DNA of 64,000 nucleotides from Poecilobothrus nobilitatus (Eukaryota > Arthropoda > Insecta > Diptera > Dolichopodidae), in assembly GCA_947095535.1 (NCBI GenBank), contig OX352774.1, forward strand, positions 267,441,843 to 267,505,842. Reading direction: 5' to 3'. The notes under the pieces were generated by a model that searched no databases, was not told where the DNA came from, and was given only the letters and a program-made list of their open reading frames with translations. The number at the start of each line of letters is the position of its first letter. The first letter of the stretch is position 1. Positions 11,906 to 23,203 of this stretch are shown here, one piece after another. The position numbers and the translations under genes are program-made.

Positions 11906-12648
11906 AAGTTTGTTTATATGTTATTAAAAATAAAATTAAAATTGTGATATTAAATGTAAAGTAAGTGATGTTAATAACAAAAACTACCGTGAAATAAAAA
12001 TGTAATTTAGTATAATAAATAATTGAAAAAACAATAAATAAACAATAAATCTTTATGTTGAATAAAGAAAAACATAACCTTATAGTAAATAAATAATAAA
12101 TAATAATAATATTTGTGGTTTGAAATAAAAAATAAAAACAGTTACAAAAAAAATTCTTGTTGGTAAGTTAATATTAATATAAATGAGTAACTCATTAGTA
12201 AAGTATTTAGAATTGTAATTAGTATATTTAAAAAAATGTTTTTGATGTAAAAATTTGTTAATGTTTAAAGAAATTAATATAATAAGAGTAATTCAAGAGA
12301 TTAATATAAATTCAATTAATATTAGTTTTAGTATATAAAATATCGTTATTATTTCTAATTTTAAAAACCTTAGAAGACAGTTTTTCTAATAATGGTTCAT
12401 ATTATTTTTGATCAATAGGAATTTGCAATTGCTGTTGGTTTTAATTTGTCTAGCTTCGTAATGGAGTCTTGATTGAAGTTGTGTAAGGTGCTCACGAAAA
12501 AATATATTGCAGTTGCCTTTCTCCGCTAAACCAATTTCCGATGTGTATATATATGTCCTGTGATCTTTTTCCTGCTCATTAGTTCAGCTTTAACAACTTC
12601 CGATTTGCACTCCAAAAGATATAGATTTGTGTTATAAATTAATTTGTT
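11906..12648. other. AT-rich non-coding stretch
   Basis: No coding signal is visible. Part may be 3' sequence of the LINE whose ORF1 lies at 12649-13329 on the minus strand, but no endonuclease or RT follows it there. Confidence 0.4.
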
Positions 12649-13329
12649 TTAGGTTTGTATTTTAGGCTGAAGTTCGATAACCGAGTTGATGTCCTGCATT
12701 TGGATGTTTGCCTGAATGTGTTTACTTAGGTTAAAAACTACATCTTTTAGATTGCTTAAGTTTAAAAGTAAGCCTTCTATTATGATATTGTTTTTTTTTG
12801 CTGTTTGCTGCTTTTCATCTAATAATTGTTCTACATAATTCAGCCTTTTATTCATTGAATTAGCCTTACTTTCAGCATCATTTAGTTTTCTTTTTATCTC
12901 GATATTTTCCTTCTGTATTGTAACGTTTATTTTTATTAGATCGTCAATATGATTCTTGAAAAAATCAAATGAACGATGGAAATACTTGACGACTGACACC
13001 AACTGATTTACAACAGAGCTAAGTGTGTTTACTGAGTATTCTCCTGGACTTATGTGGTAGAGGTTGGCGATTTCTTGTGAATTGGACTCTTCTGCATTCA
13101 GTGACGAGGCAGCCACGGTGTCGTCATTACCTACAATTACAAATAATTTATTTGAACTATTTGGAAAATATAGGCACTTTCATTTTGCAGATCCAGCTTC
13201 CACTGCTAAAACAACATTCTCTGCTAAAGGGGCACATCTAACATGGAAGAAGCTACGAGATAAGCTGCATTGTATTCCTTTTGTTTTGCCGGAAAAACCT
13301 CTTTTGCATTTCAAGCATTGTTTGGCCAT
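12649..13329 (-). pseudogene. LINE ORF1 protein with PHD-like zinc finger and coiled coil, one in-frame stop
   Basis: The start ATG (13327-13329) opens MAKQCLKCKRGF, continues with GIQCSLSRSFFHVRCAPL, and stops at a TGA (13180-13182). The Cys-x2-Cys ... Cys ... His-x2-Cys spacing is that of the PHD finger common in CR1/jockey-type ORF1 proteins, though one ligand pair looks incomplete. The same frame continues past the TGA to 12649 with a coiled coil (about residues 110-190: ENIEIKRKLNDAESKANSMN). An RRM-like or esterase-linker strand then reads NNIIIEGLLLNLSNLKDVV. A single stop thus separates finger and coiled coil. No RT follows on this strand, so the copy is truncated. Confidence 0.65.
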
Positions 13330-14132
13330 TTTAATGTATGTAATGTAAAGTATTTCTACTATTTTATTTCGATTATTGAAAATGTATTAATGACGTATTA
13401 TTTTATTTTTATGTATTATACTAAGTATTGAATTATTGAATACTATGTTGAAGTGCGGAATAAGTATAATATTTAGGCGCCAAAATATATTCTGCATACG
13501 TATTTAATTTAATAAAAATTTTTATTTTTACCGACCGCATACATTCATGTATACGGTAGGTATTGTTTTCATACTAAAAATTTGTACCCGAGATTTTGAC
13601 AAATATGCACTACTCCGGTGTGGAGAAGGCTGTAAATTTTTTTTTAGCGTGATGTCTGTCTGTGTATGTGTGTGTGTGAGTTTTAGTTCAGTGTGGATAT
13701 GTCTGTGGACACGCGTACAGCTTAAACAACTGAGCGGAATTTTTTACAATTTCATATTTAAGGTTTTGACGGAAATATCTCGGATTGATTAGCTTTTGGA
13801 GCAAATCGGAAAACCACAAGTGGTAGTTTAAGTTTTTTACGAATATTTCGTAACAGAAAAATATTATGAGATAAATTATTAAGAAAAAGTTGTTTCACAA
13901 GTACAGAGCAACAACTTTGCCATAGAACATTTTTTGATCCGACCAATTTTAAAGTTTTTTTAATTTTTTTTTTAAGTCCAAATTTCATATATTTATGTAT
14001 ATATATGTATATATATGAATTTATAGGAACAATTTGTTTTTTTTTTTTATATTTCTAAAAATTTATATACATATTATGTACTTATAGGCATATTATTCTT
14101 TTGTTGATGACATAAAATTAAAATGGTAAAAC
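13330..14132. other. Non-coding stretch with low-complexity GT tract
   Basis: A TGTCTGTCTGTGTATGTGTG tract at about 13650-13680 and the palindrome CATACATTCATGTATAC near 13537 are visible, but no gene. The plus-strand frame 13547-13792 is made by the GT tract. Confidence 0.5.
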
Positions 14133-15315
14133 TTTTGTTAGCAGATTCAATATTAATCTTATGTTTGTTTTGTATTTGTTTACAGTTTTATTATTTTTCT
14201 ACTTCTAATATTTTTAAATGAAAAAAAAAATCATGTACATTACATAATAATGTAAATGGAATGGATGTATGAATGAATGCACATATATAAGCGCGATGCG
14301 GGAGAATCGATTGCAATTCTCTCACAACTACATTCATGTGTTTTCAGTTCTTGGCCTGTTTACTTAGATCTTGGCGAGACTCACATCAATTATCAGGCCA
14401 TGAAGTGCAGAGAGTAAAAGCTTAATAAGGGGCCAGCTTCTAACAAAGTTACACGCAGTCTTATGGGAAAAAATAGGGGGCCGACTATAAATCTTGAAAT
14501 AACACAAAAACCATTTACTTTATTCAATTTGGTCCAAAGAAAAAATTAAAGTCGCATCTTTTTTACATAATTCATTAAAAAAAGATATTTTAAAATATAA
14601 TATTTTCATTCATAAATATGCATTTAAAAAATTGTCTTCCTTTAAATTTTTTATTTTAAAAGCTTCTTAGGATAAATTTCCTCAATATCGTAATAGTAAA
14701 CGTCGAGACTACTTTCATTCTTTAAAATTTCGTACACGCTTATATGGCTATAATCGAGACTCACATCAATTATTAAATTATTCATACGCGCAATACGTGA
14801 GATACGCAATACCTGTTTACTTAGGCCTTGGCCAAGATCAAGACCTAAGTAAACAGGCCAAGAACTGAAAACACATGAATGTAGTTGTGAGAGAATTGCA
14901 ATCGATTCTCACGTATCGCGCGTATGAATAATTTCATCATTGATGTGAGTCTCGATTATAGCCATATAGTTGTTGAAACATACCGTGTTATAAGTTATTG
15001 TAATATTTAGATAAAGAAATAATCTAAGTTGTCGGTGATTGTTGAAATTTAATAAAATCAAAAGAACAAAAATTAATAAATAATTACTGAATAATTATTG
15101 AATTGAAGGATAATTTTTGACAGAATTATGTAAAGAAAACATAAACAAAGGATGAAAGTTAGTTAGCAGATTCAATATTAATCTTATGTTTGTTTTGTAT
15201 ATGTTTACAGTTTTTATTATTTTTCTACTTCTAATATTTTTAAATGAAAAAAAAAATCATGTACATTACATAATAATGTAAATGGAATGGATGTATGAAT
15301 GAATGCACATATATT
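14133..15315 (+). repeat. R1 repeat copy 3, between ~150-bp direct repeats
   Basis: A full R1 copy with fold-back arms runs from about 14288 (CGCGATGCGGGAGAATCG) to about 15155. It is flanked by a directly repeated block of about 150 bp (14137-14287 and 15164-15314), each starting GTTAGCAGATTCAATATTAA and ending GAATGAATGCACATATAT. Such long flanking repeats are far too large for an ordinary target duplication. They suggest unequal exchange or a duplication around the insertion. The interior differs from copy 2 by scattered substitutions and an extra CTGTTTACTTAGG inverted segment near 14812-14846. Confidence 0.75.
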
Positions 15316-15654
15316 TTTACGATTTCATTGCTTATTATTGTTATTGAATAAAACAAAATGTTGTTAAATTATTAGAAGTTATTTTGCTTTGATATAAATT
15401 ATTATCTAAAAAATCTATAAATTTTGGCATTGTACTTCTCGTGTAGTGGCGGTCGGTTCTGTGGTGGAGACGACTGTTTTTTTTATTTAACACCTAGTTT
15501 TATATTACTCCAATTTATTTTATAATATTATGTTACTAATTTACAATTAGTATAGATTTAAGAATTTTTTTAGTTATAGCAATTATATTTATTTCAATTT
15601 TTTTTTATATTTTGTAAGCGCTTAAAATTTTGTTATCTGCTTTCTATAAACGTC
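15316..15654. other. AT-rich non-coding stretch
   Basis: Nothing recognisable between R1 copies 3 and 4. Confidence 0.5.
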
Positions 15655-16075
15655 AAAATGTCAAACGGCCATCAGCTACAGAGAGCAAAAGTTTAATAAG
15701 GGGCCAGCTTTTAACAAATTTACTCGTAGTCTTATGTAAAAAAAAGGGGCCAACTATAAATTTTGAAATAACACAATAACCATTTACTTTATTCAATTTG
15801 GTCCAAAGAGAAAATTAAAGTCGCATCTTTTTTACATAATTCATTAAAGAAAAATATTTTAAAATATAATGTTTTCTTTCATAAATATGCATTTAAAAAA
15901 TTGTCTTCCTTTAAATTTTTTATTATAAAAGCTTTTTAAGATAAATCGCCTCAATATCTCAAATCTCAATAGTATACGTCGAGACTACTTTCATGATTTA
16001 ACACACTTATATGGCTATAATTGAGACTCACATCTGCTCCCATCAATTATGAAATAATTCATACGCGCGATATGT
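15655..16075 (+). repeat. R1 repeat copy 4, 3'-truncated
   Basis: It starts at GTCAAACGGCCATCAGCTAC and carries the R1 core (GTTTAATAAGGGGCCAGC, AAAGTCGCATC, ATGCATTTAAAAAATTGTC). It ends in the left fold-back arm (CATACGCGCGATATG) without the right arm. It abuts the TATAAAAG block at 16138-16268. Confidence 0.75.
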
Positions 16076-16137
16076 TTTTTTGAAAAACTCCATTATTTTT
16101 TTGAAATAAATAAATGTTCCAATCTAATTTTGACAGT

Positions 16138-16268
16138 TCAAATTCATATTTAACTCTAGTCGTTTCGAAATGGCAGAGTAAAGTTAACTCTGGATGTGAG
16201 TGCGTAAGTTAATCCTATAAAAGCATAAACTCTACTCGGAGTAAGAAACGAAACACACTCGTGTTGCT
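16138..16268 (+). repeat. Harbinger-associated end/promoter-like block, copy 1
   Basis: AGTCGTTTCGAAATGGCAGA, GTTAATCCTATAAAAGCAT and ACTCGGAGTAAGAAACGAAA occur in the same order and spacing at 34352-34468, just upstream of the Harbinger transposase, and in weaker form near 31195-31350. The GAGTGYGTT motif is present on both sides in inverted orientation. This copy has no transposase attached, so it may mark a non-autonomous relative or solo end. Confidence 0.6.
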
Positions 16269-17423
16269 TTGTTACTAGTTTTTATAGTATCGGATCGGCA
16301 TTCATTAAAAGTTGTTTCGTCGTTTTTTGTTTTGTTTCGCCGTTTTTGAATTTTGTTTCGTCATTTTTGCCATTCTGTAAAGTTGAAACGTTATTTTTTT
16401 ATGTTTTGTAAAAATTGGCGATAGGTGACGATAGGTGACAAAGTAAAATTGGCGATAGTAAAATTTGTTTTAATATGAAAATAAAAGTTTTAAGTAAAAT
16501 AAATAAAGTATATTAGAAAAAAATTTTAGTAAGTTTTTTTTTGGATTTGTGGGTTTTGAAAATTTGTAGATTTGTAATGAAATATTTCTTGACTTTTATT
16601 TTGAAAATGTCCCCTATTTCAAGAGCTAGAAGTCGGATCGATGTGATTTAAAAAACCTAATCCCCGATACTGTAATAGAAACTAAAAAAGAAAAAAAAAA
16701 TTGAAAACAGTTTCAGAAACTGGCACCTCAGTTTTTGGGTCCGTTTTTTGAGGCGGGCTTAAAAGCCGAATTTATTTATTTTTGTTTACTTATTTAAATT
16801 CGACTACAAATTCGGTGAGTACCTTTTTTAAATCATGTCGGTTCGACTTCTTATTTCTAAAATACGGAGGCTTCTAGCAACCTTCGCTATTGCATAGTCA
16901 AAAGAATTTATGAAATGTCCATATATTTATACTTCTGATTTTTTTTCTAAATCCAATTTATTTTTATTTGTGTGTCCAAAAATGTTTCGATACACAATTT
17001 AACAACCCGCGTCGCAAAAGTGGCTTAATTTAACTGAAAAAATACATACATATTAGTAAATTAACTTTAAATTAATACCGACTTTTTTAAAAAATAATCT
17101 TCTGAAATTAAAATTTGAAAATAAACAAAGTTATCGGAATTAGTCATCACAAAAACTTTTTTTTTATTATAGCACATATACTTACATAAATTTTATAAAA
17201 TTTATGTAAATACATATATCGAAACTATTATAAAAGTGACATTCTATAATTTTGTTTCAATTTTTTTTAGTTTATCAAGTTGTGAATATCAGCAAAATTT
17301 TAATTCGTCCATAATTCTTTTGTTTCAATTTAGTGAATACCAAAAAATTTTGTTCCGTCACTAGTTTGAAACAAAAAAACAAGTTGAAACAAATGTTAGT
17401 GAATGTCACCCCTGGACTTCTAT
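16269..17423. other. Non-coding stretch with GTTTCGTCGTTTTT-like short repeats
   Basis: TTGTTTCGTCGTTTTT, TTGTTTCGCCGTTTTT and TTGTTTCGTCATTTTT recur at 16310-16370, and GGCGATAGGTGACGATAGGTG is at about 16418. No gene is seen. Confidence 0.5.
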
Positions 17424-17482
17424 TACGCTTTTATTCTCTGCAGTTCATGGTCTGATAATTATTGTGAGTCTCGATTGAAGAC
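17424..17482 (-). repeat. R1 repeat remnant, opposite strand
   Basis: On the minus strand it reads AATCGAGACTCACAATAATT, ATCAGACCATGAACTGCAGA and GAATAAAAGCG, the start of the R1 core. It is short and isolated. Confidence 0.65.
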
Positions 17483-19030
17483 ATTTTAGTAATTTCGATA
17501 TACTCCGTCCAAAGCCACCTTTTATTTTTATTGAAACAATTAGAAATTTATAATTGGAAATTATTTTAATTAAATTTTTTAATACCCGAGAAAAAAATTT
17601 ACCATACTGTATATGAAAAAAGTCATTCAAAGCAACACTAACTTTTGTTTACATTTGTCATAATAATTGTTTACATTTGACTTATGATATGAGGATTATT
17701 TAAAATCAATATTTCAGCTTGTTAGTATATAGGCCTTGTATACAGTAGACATATCAAAAAGCACAAAAAAAAAAAATTTATGTAAAGACAGGATATTAAT
17801 ACGACTTTGTGTATTATGCATATGATTTAATTATGCATATGATGTACTTATCACAGTTATTGTATGTATATATTTGTATACACTCTTCACGAGCGTTAAA
17901 GCTCAATTGAGATAATAAATGAATTAAATAAAAAAAAAAATAAAAAAAAAAAATATTATTTCAAACCAATTTTTTAATTTTTTTTTTTAAATACTTTTTC
18001 AATAAATTTATTTTTTCATTTTCATATTTAATAATAATAACAAAAATTTCTTAAAAATTTTGCTGTCATCAATTTCGTAAATTAAATAAAAACAATTACA
18101 ATGTACATGTATAGAACTCATAGGCTCTTTTCCTGTTTAAACTTGAGTATGTATGTACTAGCAGTCAGTAAAGCTTGTTGTTGAAGCCAGTTGAATCACT
18201 TGAAGCTGCTAAAAACTCAAAGTTTTCACACTATGTTTTTTCACACCGTCTTAAGTTTTTCCTATAAATTGTGGTTTTCATGAAATTACCAACGATTTAT
18301 CGTTGTTAAAGAAAGAGTAAAATATAATACACTACCAATAGAAAAGAGGGAGAAAAAATATTATTGAGCATTTTTCTAATAAAATTTTGACACCTAAAAC
18401 TATACATTGTTTTCTTTCAATAATATAAATAGAGTTATATGTACATATAATGAATTTCTTTTTGTAAATTTAAAGTTTTTTTTCAAAACTAATAAATAAA
18501 TAAATAATAATAATAATGGGCAGTGTATATTTTATGTCTGTCATCAAATAATTCCCGTAAAAATGGTTTGATCCTTAATTTTTCTTAAATGATTCCTTTT
18601 CTCTTCCTTATCTGTTGAGTGTCCCTTTTTTTAAATTTTTTAATTTATTTATACTTTTTTTTAATTTTAAAATTTCCGACTTTCCATACAATTATATAAA
18701 ACTTTAATAATAATTCTATTAAATGACCGCATGACGTTTCAATTCTCATGCATTTTTGAAACTTGTTGCCGGTGTGGAATTCTTTAAGTATTTTTTGAAA
18801 AGAGCTTTTAAATGAAAATAAAAAGGGTTGAACAAAATTTTGTTAGGTGATTTTTTATATTTTATTTGGATATTTGGAATTTGTATAAAATAACAAATTT
18901 TAGAAATAATTGTAGGTAAGTAATAGAAAATATTAAAATTTTTTTAATATATAAAATAACAAATTTTTAAAAATAATTGTAGATAATGTAAGTAATACAA
19001 AATTTATTCCATACAAGCAAAAAAAATATG
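17483..19030. other. AT-rich non-coding stretch
   Basis: No gene seen. Short A-runs and AATAAATAAATAAATAATAA microsatellite at about 18490 are the only features. Confidence 0.5.
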
Positions 19031-19035
19031 AAATA

Positions 19036-19240
19036 GATGCTGGCCATATGGATTTACTTGCCGAATTTAAAAAGAGGATTTCTTAAATTGTTAGCGGGGT
19101 TTGGGAAAAATTTCATTTTTCATATAAAGTTAACTTTTATTTTTTTTGATTTCTAACAAGGGAAAAATTGATTCTTGCCATATGGGTTTTCTTGCCGAAT
19201 TTAAAAAGAGAATTTCTTAAATTGTTAGCGGGAGTTAGGG
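19036..19240 (+). repeat. Two-copy direct repeat of ~60 bp, 137 bp apart
   Basis: CTTGCCGAATTTAAAAAGAG and TTTCTTAAATTGTTAGCGGG occur at 19038-19098 and again at 19174-19233. The second copy is followed by the small hairpin GGGGGCGTTAGCCCCC. No reading frame. Confidence 0.7.
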
Positions 19241-19491
19241 GGCGTTAGCCCCCAAGTTTAAAAAACTTAAATTTTCATATTAAGAGTTAATAATTTGAGG
19301 TTTCCATATAGAAATGTCAAAATTTTAATTTTTTGTATAAAATTAAAATTTTTCATTTACATATAGAAATTAATAAAAATGTTGACATTTACGTTTAGAA
19401 TCCATTAAATATTGAAATAAATGATAAAATATGTTTACTTTTTTATTTAAAAAGTTCAAATTAATTTATTTACGTTTTCAATATAAAGTTG

Positions 19492-19689
19492 AGGGGCCTC
19501 GGTGGCCTAGTGGGTAAGAGCGTATAAAAAATACGCTGTAAACACCGAGGGAGTGTGGGTTCGAATCCCACACACGTCGTAAGAGTTATTCCCCCTTACG
19601 ACATTTACAGCCACGCCTGAACAGGAAAGGTTGTGTAATTTCCTGTCCACATTTATGTGGCAGAGAAATGCATTAAAAAAAAAAATAAA
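19492..19689 (+). mobile_element. tRNA-derived SINE (family S1), full-length reference copy
   Basis: The head is tRNA-like: GGGGCCTCGGTGGCCTAGTG holds an A box, and GGTTCGAATCCCAC at about 19558 matches the B box of RNA polymerase III promoters. Three hairpins follow in line: GTCGTAAG/CTTACGAC (19576-19583 with 19595-19602), ACAGGAAA/TTTCCTGT (19621-19628 with 19639-19646) and CCACA/TGTGG (19647-19660). It ends in an A-rich tail. A perfect 11-bp target duplication ATATAAAGTTG flanks it (19481-19491 and 19690-19700). Confidence 0.9.
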
Positions 19690-19700
19690 ATATAAAGTTG

Positions 19701-20184
19701 TCAATATTTTTTTATTTTATTTAAATTTAAATTATCTGGACTATTTAAATATTTTTTGTACAACCCTTTCTTTTTTATTATTTAAAAATTCCATTTTGAT
19801 TTTTAGATAAATTGTACAATGGCAATTCTTTCCGGATATGTGTATACTAAAGTTTATAAGAATGCATTAAAACGTCAAAATCTCAGTCGTCCGATATTTT
19901 CATAACAAAAATAAAAAAAAAATGTTCGCGAAAAATAATGCAAAAACGTTTATTTTTTCGCTAAATTTAGATTCTAACGGTAAAAGACTATCGGTTTTTG
20001 GCCTGTTTTGGGAGGTTCGCGTCACGTGGCCCCCTTTTTTTTGGTGACAGACACATAGTACACTTTACCCATAATAATATTCGTAATTTCAAATAATAAG
20101 TAATTTATAATTTAAAATTTTGTGGCTATGGAATATTTATATTTCTTTTTTATTTTGGTTGACCATCCGCTGGGACCTATTTTT
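19701..20184. other. Non-coding stretch
   Basis: AT-rich sequence with a more GC-rich patch (GGTTCGCGTCACGTGGCCCC at about 20011). No gene recognised. Confidence 0.4.
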
Positions 20185-20559
20185 TTAGACCTGATGTACG
20201 CAGTTATTAAATGCTCTCATCTTAACTTGATTGTCTTCAGATTTATTTTCTTTGAATTCTAAAATATAATTTTCTTATTAAACAAAACTAAAAATAAATT
20301 AAATAACTACCAAGATCAATAACAATTTCGTCGAAAAAGCTGCTTTTTAAAACTCTATTTTTGTATTCCTTGTGCCTGCATTCCCATATATGTGGCCTGC
20401 TCCTTACCGATTCTTTTAATTGTTCTGAAAATACAATAATTCAAAAAAATATGTATTAAAAATAATTTTATAGCATATTTACCATTTGCAACATCATTGG
20501 TAAACTAATATCTTCACCCGGAACGAGAACTTCTTCCACTATTGTCTCCGCTTCAAATT
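20185..20559 (-). CDS. MADF-domain protein, candidate three-exon gene
   Basis: Three exon-like segments are visible on the minus strand. Segment 1 (20483-20559) follows TTTTTTTGTAG, encodes an acidic stretch (ETIVEEVLVPGEDI) and ends ATG|GTAAAT. Segment 2 (20311-20424) follows ATTTTCAG and reads LKESVRSRPHIWECRHKEYK then NRVLKSSFFDEI. This is the first half of a MADF DNA-binding domain, with its Trp and RHKEYK signature. Segment 3 (20185-20258) joins in phase with EFKENKSEDNQVK and stops at TAA 20185-20187. Segments 1 and 2 do not join in phase at the best donor, so the 5' model is uncertain or the gene is damaged. MADF proteins are insect transcriptional regulators, and such domains also occur in transposon-derived genes. 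Confidence 0.5.
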
Positions 20560-21132
20560 CTACAAAAAAAATTATAAATAAATGTCCTTAAGGATATAAA
20601 TATTTTACATAACTAATATGTTCATATGAGTAGTATCATAAGTTCAAATAAAATTAACAAATTCTACTCTACTTTTAACATGTAATCATTTAATATTGTA
20701 ATTTAATATTATATTTTAAATACACCATTTAAATCTACAAACTGCATATTATATGTACATACATTTTTTTCTTATCTTCTTCTATTATGTTGAAGATATG
20801 TTCATATAATCTATGTTCTTCACTTTAAATTTTAAAAAACTTTACTATAACAACTAACTTTAAATTTTAAGCGCACAAAACTGAATTTCCCACAACACAA
20901 ATTTTAAGTATTGTTTTTCAATTTTGACACTTCAATTTTGAGGTGACATTTCAATCTAAAATGTCATTTTTCAACAGTAGTAGTGTGTGAATTTGTTTTG
21001 TGTAAGCAGAGCATAGCTAACAATAATTTATTGTTACAAATTGTAGCCTGTTCTTTTTTTTAGTAAACAACAAATATAAAGTATGTATTACAAAAGCGGT
21101 TTTTTAGTTTCTAACTATAATAAATATGACAT

Positions 21133-22290
21133 TTATTTTTTACAGCTTTTTTCCACTTTTCCTCCCTTTTCTATTACTTTGCCTAAATTTTTAAGAGATA
21201 CTTCTCCTGTATCTCTATTTAAACTATGTGGTTGATTGGGACCTGGTTTCCACGCTACAAAATAAATGATTTAAAACGTTGCTGAAATTGCTTTGTCCTG
21301 TTAAAGAAAACGTTTAGAAACTTAAATTTTCTTTATAAAATGTTTACTTTTTGATACATTTCATTATAAATAGCTGCAACTGCTAACATAACATCTCGGT
21401 TCAAATGTAAAGGTCGATTGAAGGCAGCATTATTTTCACCCATTGCTTTTAAATCATCCATAAGTTCAAACATTGTGGGATAACCAACAACTATTTCATC
21501 TGTATCAATTGAAAGCATTGTAAATCCAGCTTGGCTTAATAAAACGCCTATATCTCGGATTTGAGTAAATGGTGAAATATGTGGTGCTATACTACATTTA
21601 CGCCCCAGTTCAGCTAATTGCAGAGAGCAATGTAATTCAAACAGAGTATCACCGCCAAAAAGAGATGCCATAAAAACCCCATCTGGCTTTAGGTATTGCA
21701 ACACTTTTGAAAAACAATCTGGTAAATCATTAACCCAGTGTAAGCTTAAATTCAACATAACTATATCCAGGGAGTTTTCATCAAAATTTAATTTTTCGTC
21801 ATCAACTTCAAGTTTTATCGTTCTCAGGTCTGATGTTCTTGTTTTAGTATTGTTGGACTAATATCACACAATACTAAATGTTTGATTGATTCTGCTAAAA
21901 CATGTTTTGATAAAAAATCAAGATTGCATTCAATATCCACAGCCTTATTAAATTCACGTTTAATGTCAAAAATTCTATCAGATAATCTAAAGCCGACTTC
22001 TTCTTTTATGTAGTCGTGAAGGTTAACATCAGGGCTGAAAATCGAAGAAAAAAAGTTTTATATCAATTTTAAATTTATATTTCGTATCATTTTATTTAAA
22101 ATATTTACTTTATGGCAGCTCTTTCCTTTTGAATTTTTTTAACATTTCTATATTTCTATCAAAATTGTTGAGAGATTTTATAGCTTTCCTACAACTCGTC
22201 ACAGATATATTTTTAATTTCATGCCTCCTTAAAAATTGATATCTAGATAATAGACAATTGATTAATGAAGTTATAGTTTTTAGTAAATTT
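21133..22290 (-). pseudogene. NDUFAF5: NDUFAF5-type arginine hydroxylase/methyltransferase-like complex I assembly factor, intron-containing pseudogene
   Basis: The family is a mitochondrial SAM-binding protein that hydroxylates an arginine of NDUFS7 during complex I assembly. Exon A (about 22109-22290) encodes a basic leader and NNFDRNIEMLKKIQKERAA. Exon B (21348-22034) begins PDVNLHDYIKEEVGFRLSDR and includes LSLHWVNDLP and FGGDTLFEL. Exon C (21133-21297) ends with YFVAWKPGPNQPHSL and VSLKNLGKVIEKGGK. GT/AG junctions join A-B and B-C in phase. Damage: no ATG was found for exon A, a frameshift lies near 21831-21845, and a TAA at 21271-21273 sits in ATF-stop-IIYF. The usual D-x-GCGxG SAM motif reads VDIECNLDF. 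Retained introns argue against a processed copy. Assembly errors could explain the frame breaks but not the motif loss. Confidence 0.8.
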
Positions 22291-22375
22291 ATATATTTTT
22301 AAATCTACTCATATTTTAAATCATATTTTAAATCTACATCATAATTTAAATTATTGTTAGCTATAAACCAGAGTC

Positions 22376-22474
22376 ATAACCTACATTAATTTTTAGAAAT
22401 GCCTACATTATCCTATATTTCTAAAAATTAATGTACATTATCCTACATTTCTAAAAATTAAAGTAGGTTATGTC
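22376..22474. repeat. Inverted repeat (hairpin) upstream of LOA-like LINE
   Basis: CATAACCTACATTAATTTTT at the left pairs with AAAAATTAAAGTAGGTTATG at the right. An inner pair repeats TTTTTAGAAATG/ATTTCTAAAAA. It lies between NDUFAF5 exon A and the start of the LINE and has no coding capacity. Confidence 0.7.
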
Positions 22475-22773
22475 ATGGTGGGCAAAAATGCTCAATCCAA
22501 AACCCTCCTCGTGGGTGCCGACCTGAAATAATTACCAGCTAGGTGGTTAGGTACTAAGAGAAAGGTAAACTGGGTCTGTCTTTATATATCGTATCACTGA
22601 CACCTCGGTTTTTATCGGAACCATCGGATTGGGGTAAACCTGGGCCGAATTCAAGGTGTTATACGACCCGTGCCGATGATCAGCCTGGCTCGTGACGCAG
22701 TTTGAAAATAGCCTAGTCGCGAACGGAGTATTCGGAGTACCTGGCGATCCTCCGACTTAATTAGCTTTACCCT

Positions 22774-23203
22774 ATGTATATGAATCTCTGCATAGGGGGG
22801 ACCTTCCTTTTTTTCGTCAAACAAAATTCACATGGAACAAAATTCAAAAATAAAAGATCCGAAAAAGAGTTAGCAGGCACTCCTCAAAAGTCGGCAAGTA
22901 AAGCGACCAAGCCAGGCACTAGCAGTGCTAAGGAAAGTCACGAACAACAAAAGACGGTACACAAAGTGCGCCCGTCGAAACAAGCCTTCTTCAATAAACG
23001 GTCGGCCTATAAAATAATTGAGAGGTTAAGCTCTCTCAATGTTGGTCAGTTATCTGAGGGGCAAAAGAACTCCTTAACTTGGGGCAAAACAGCAGTAGGC
23101 CAGGTGGGCCAGTTCAAATCCAAGGTTCTTCGAAGGGTTAGCGTAAAACAAAAAAAACGGGCCTTATGTCCAAAAGACAGAGGTCACAAGATGAGCTACA
23201 CTG
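22774..23203 (+). pseudogene. LOA-like LINE ORF1, interrupted by hAT element
   Basis: This frame of about 143 codons encodes a basic, Lys/Ser/Thr-rich protein (SKATKPGTSSAKESHEQQKT, KQAFFNKRSAYKIIERL), consistent with a nucleic-acid-binding ORF1. Base composition is GC-richer than the surroundings, which marks it as mobile. The frame enters the hAT terminal repeat at 23204. The part after the hAT (from 25872) reads LGSNQVTRPFNEIAKDSLIL in a different frame, typical of the C-terminal half of such ORF1 proteins. Confidence 0.6.

Noticed and set aside
13547..13792. Plus-strand frame with VCVCVCV
   Set aside because: It is created by a GT microsatellite and has no recognisable domain.
19492..19580. 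Genuine tRNA gene
   Set aside because: The A and B boxes are present, but the SINE body, A-rich tail and 11-bp target duplication show a retroposon. The anticodon arm is not a clean cloverleaf.
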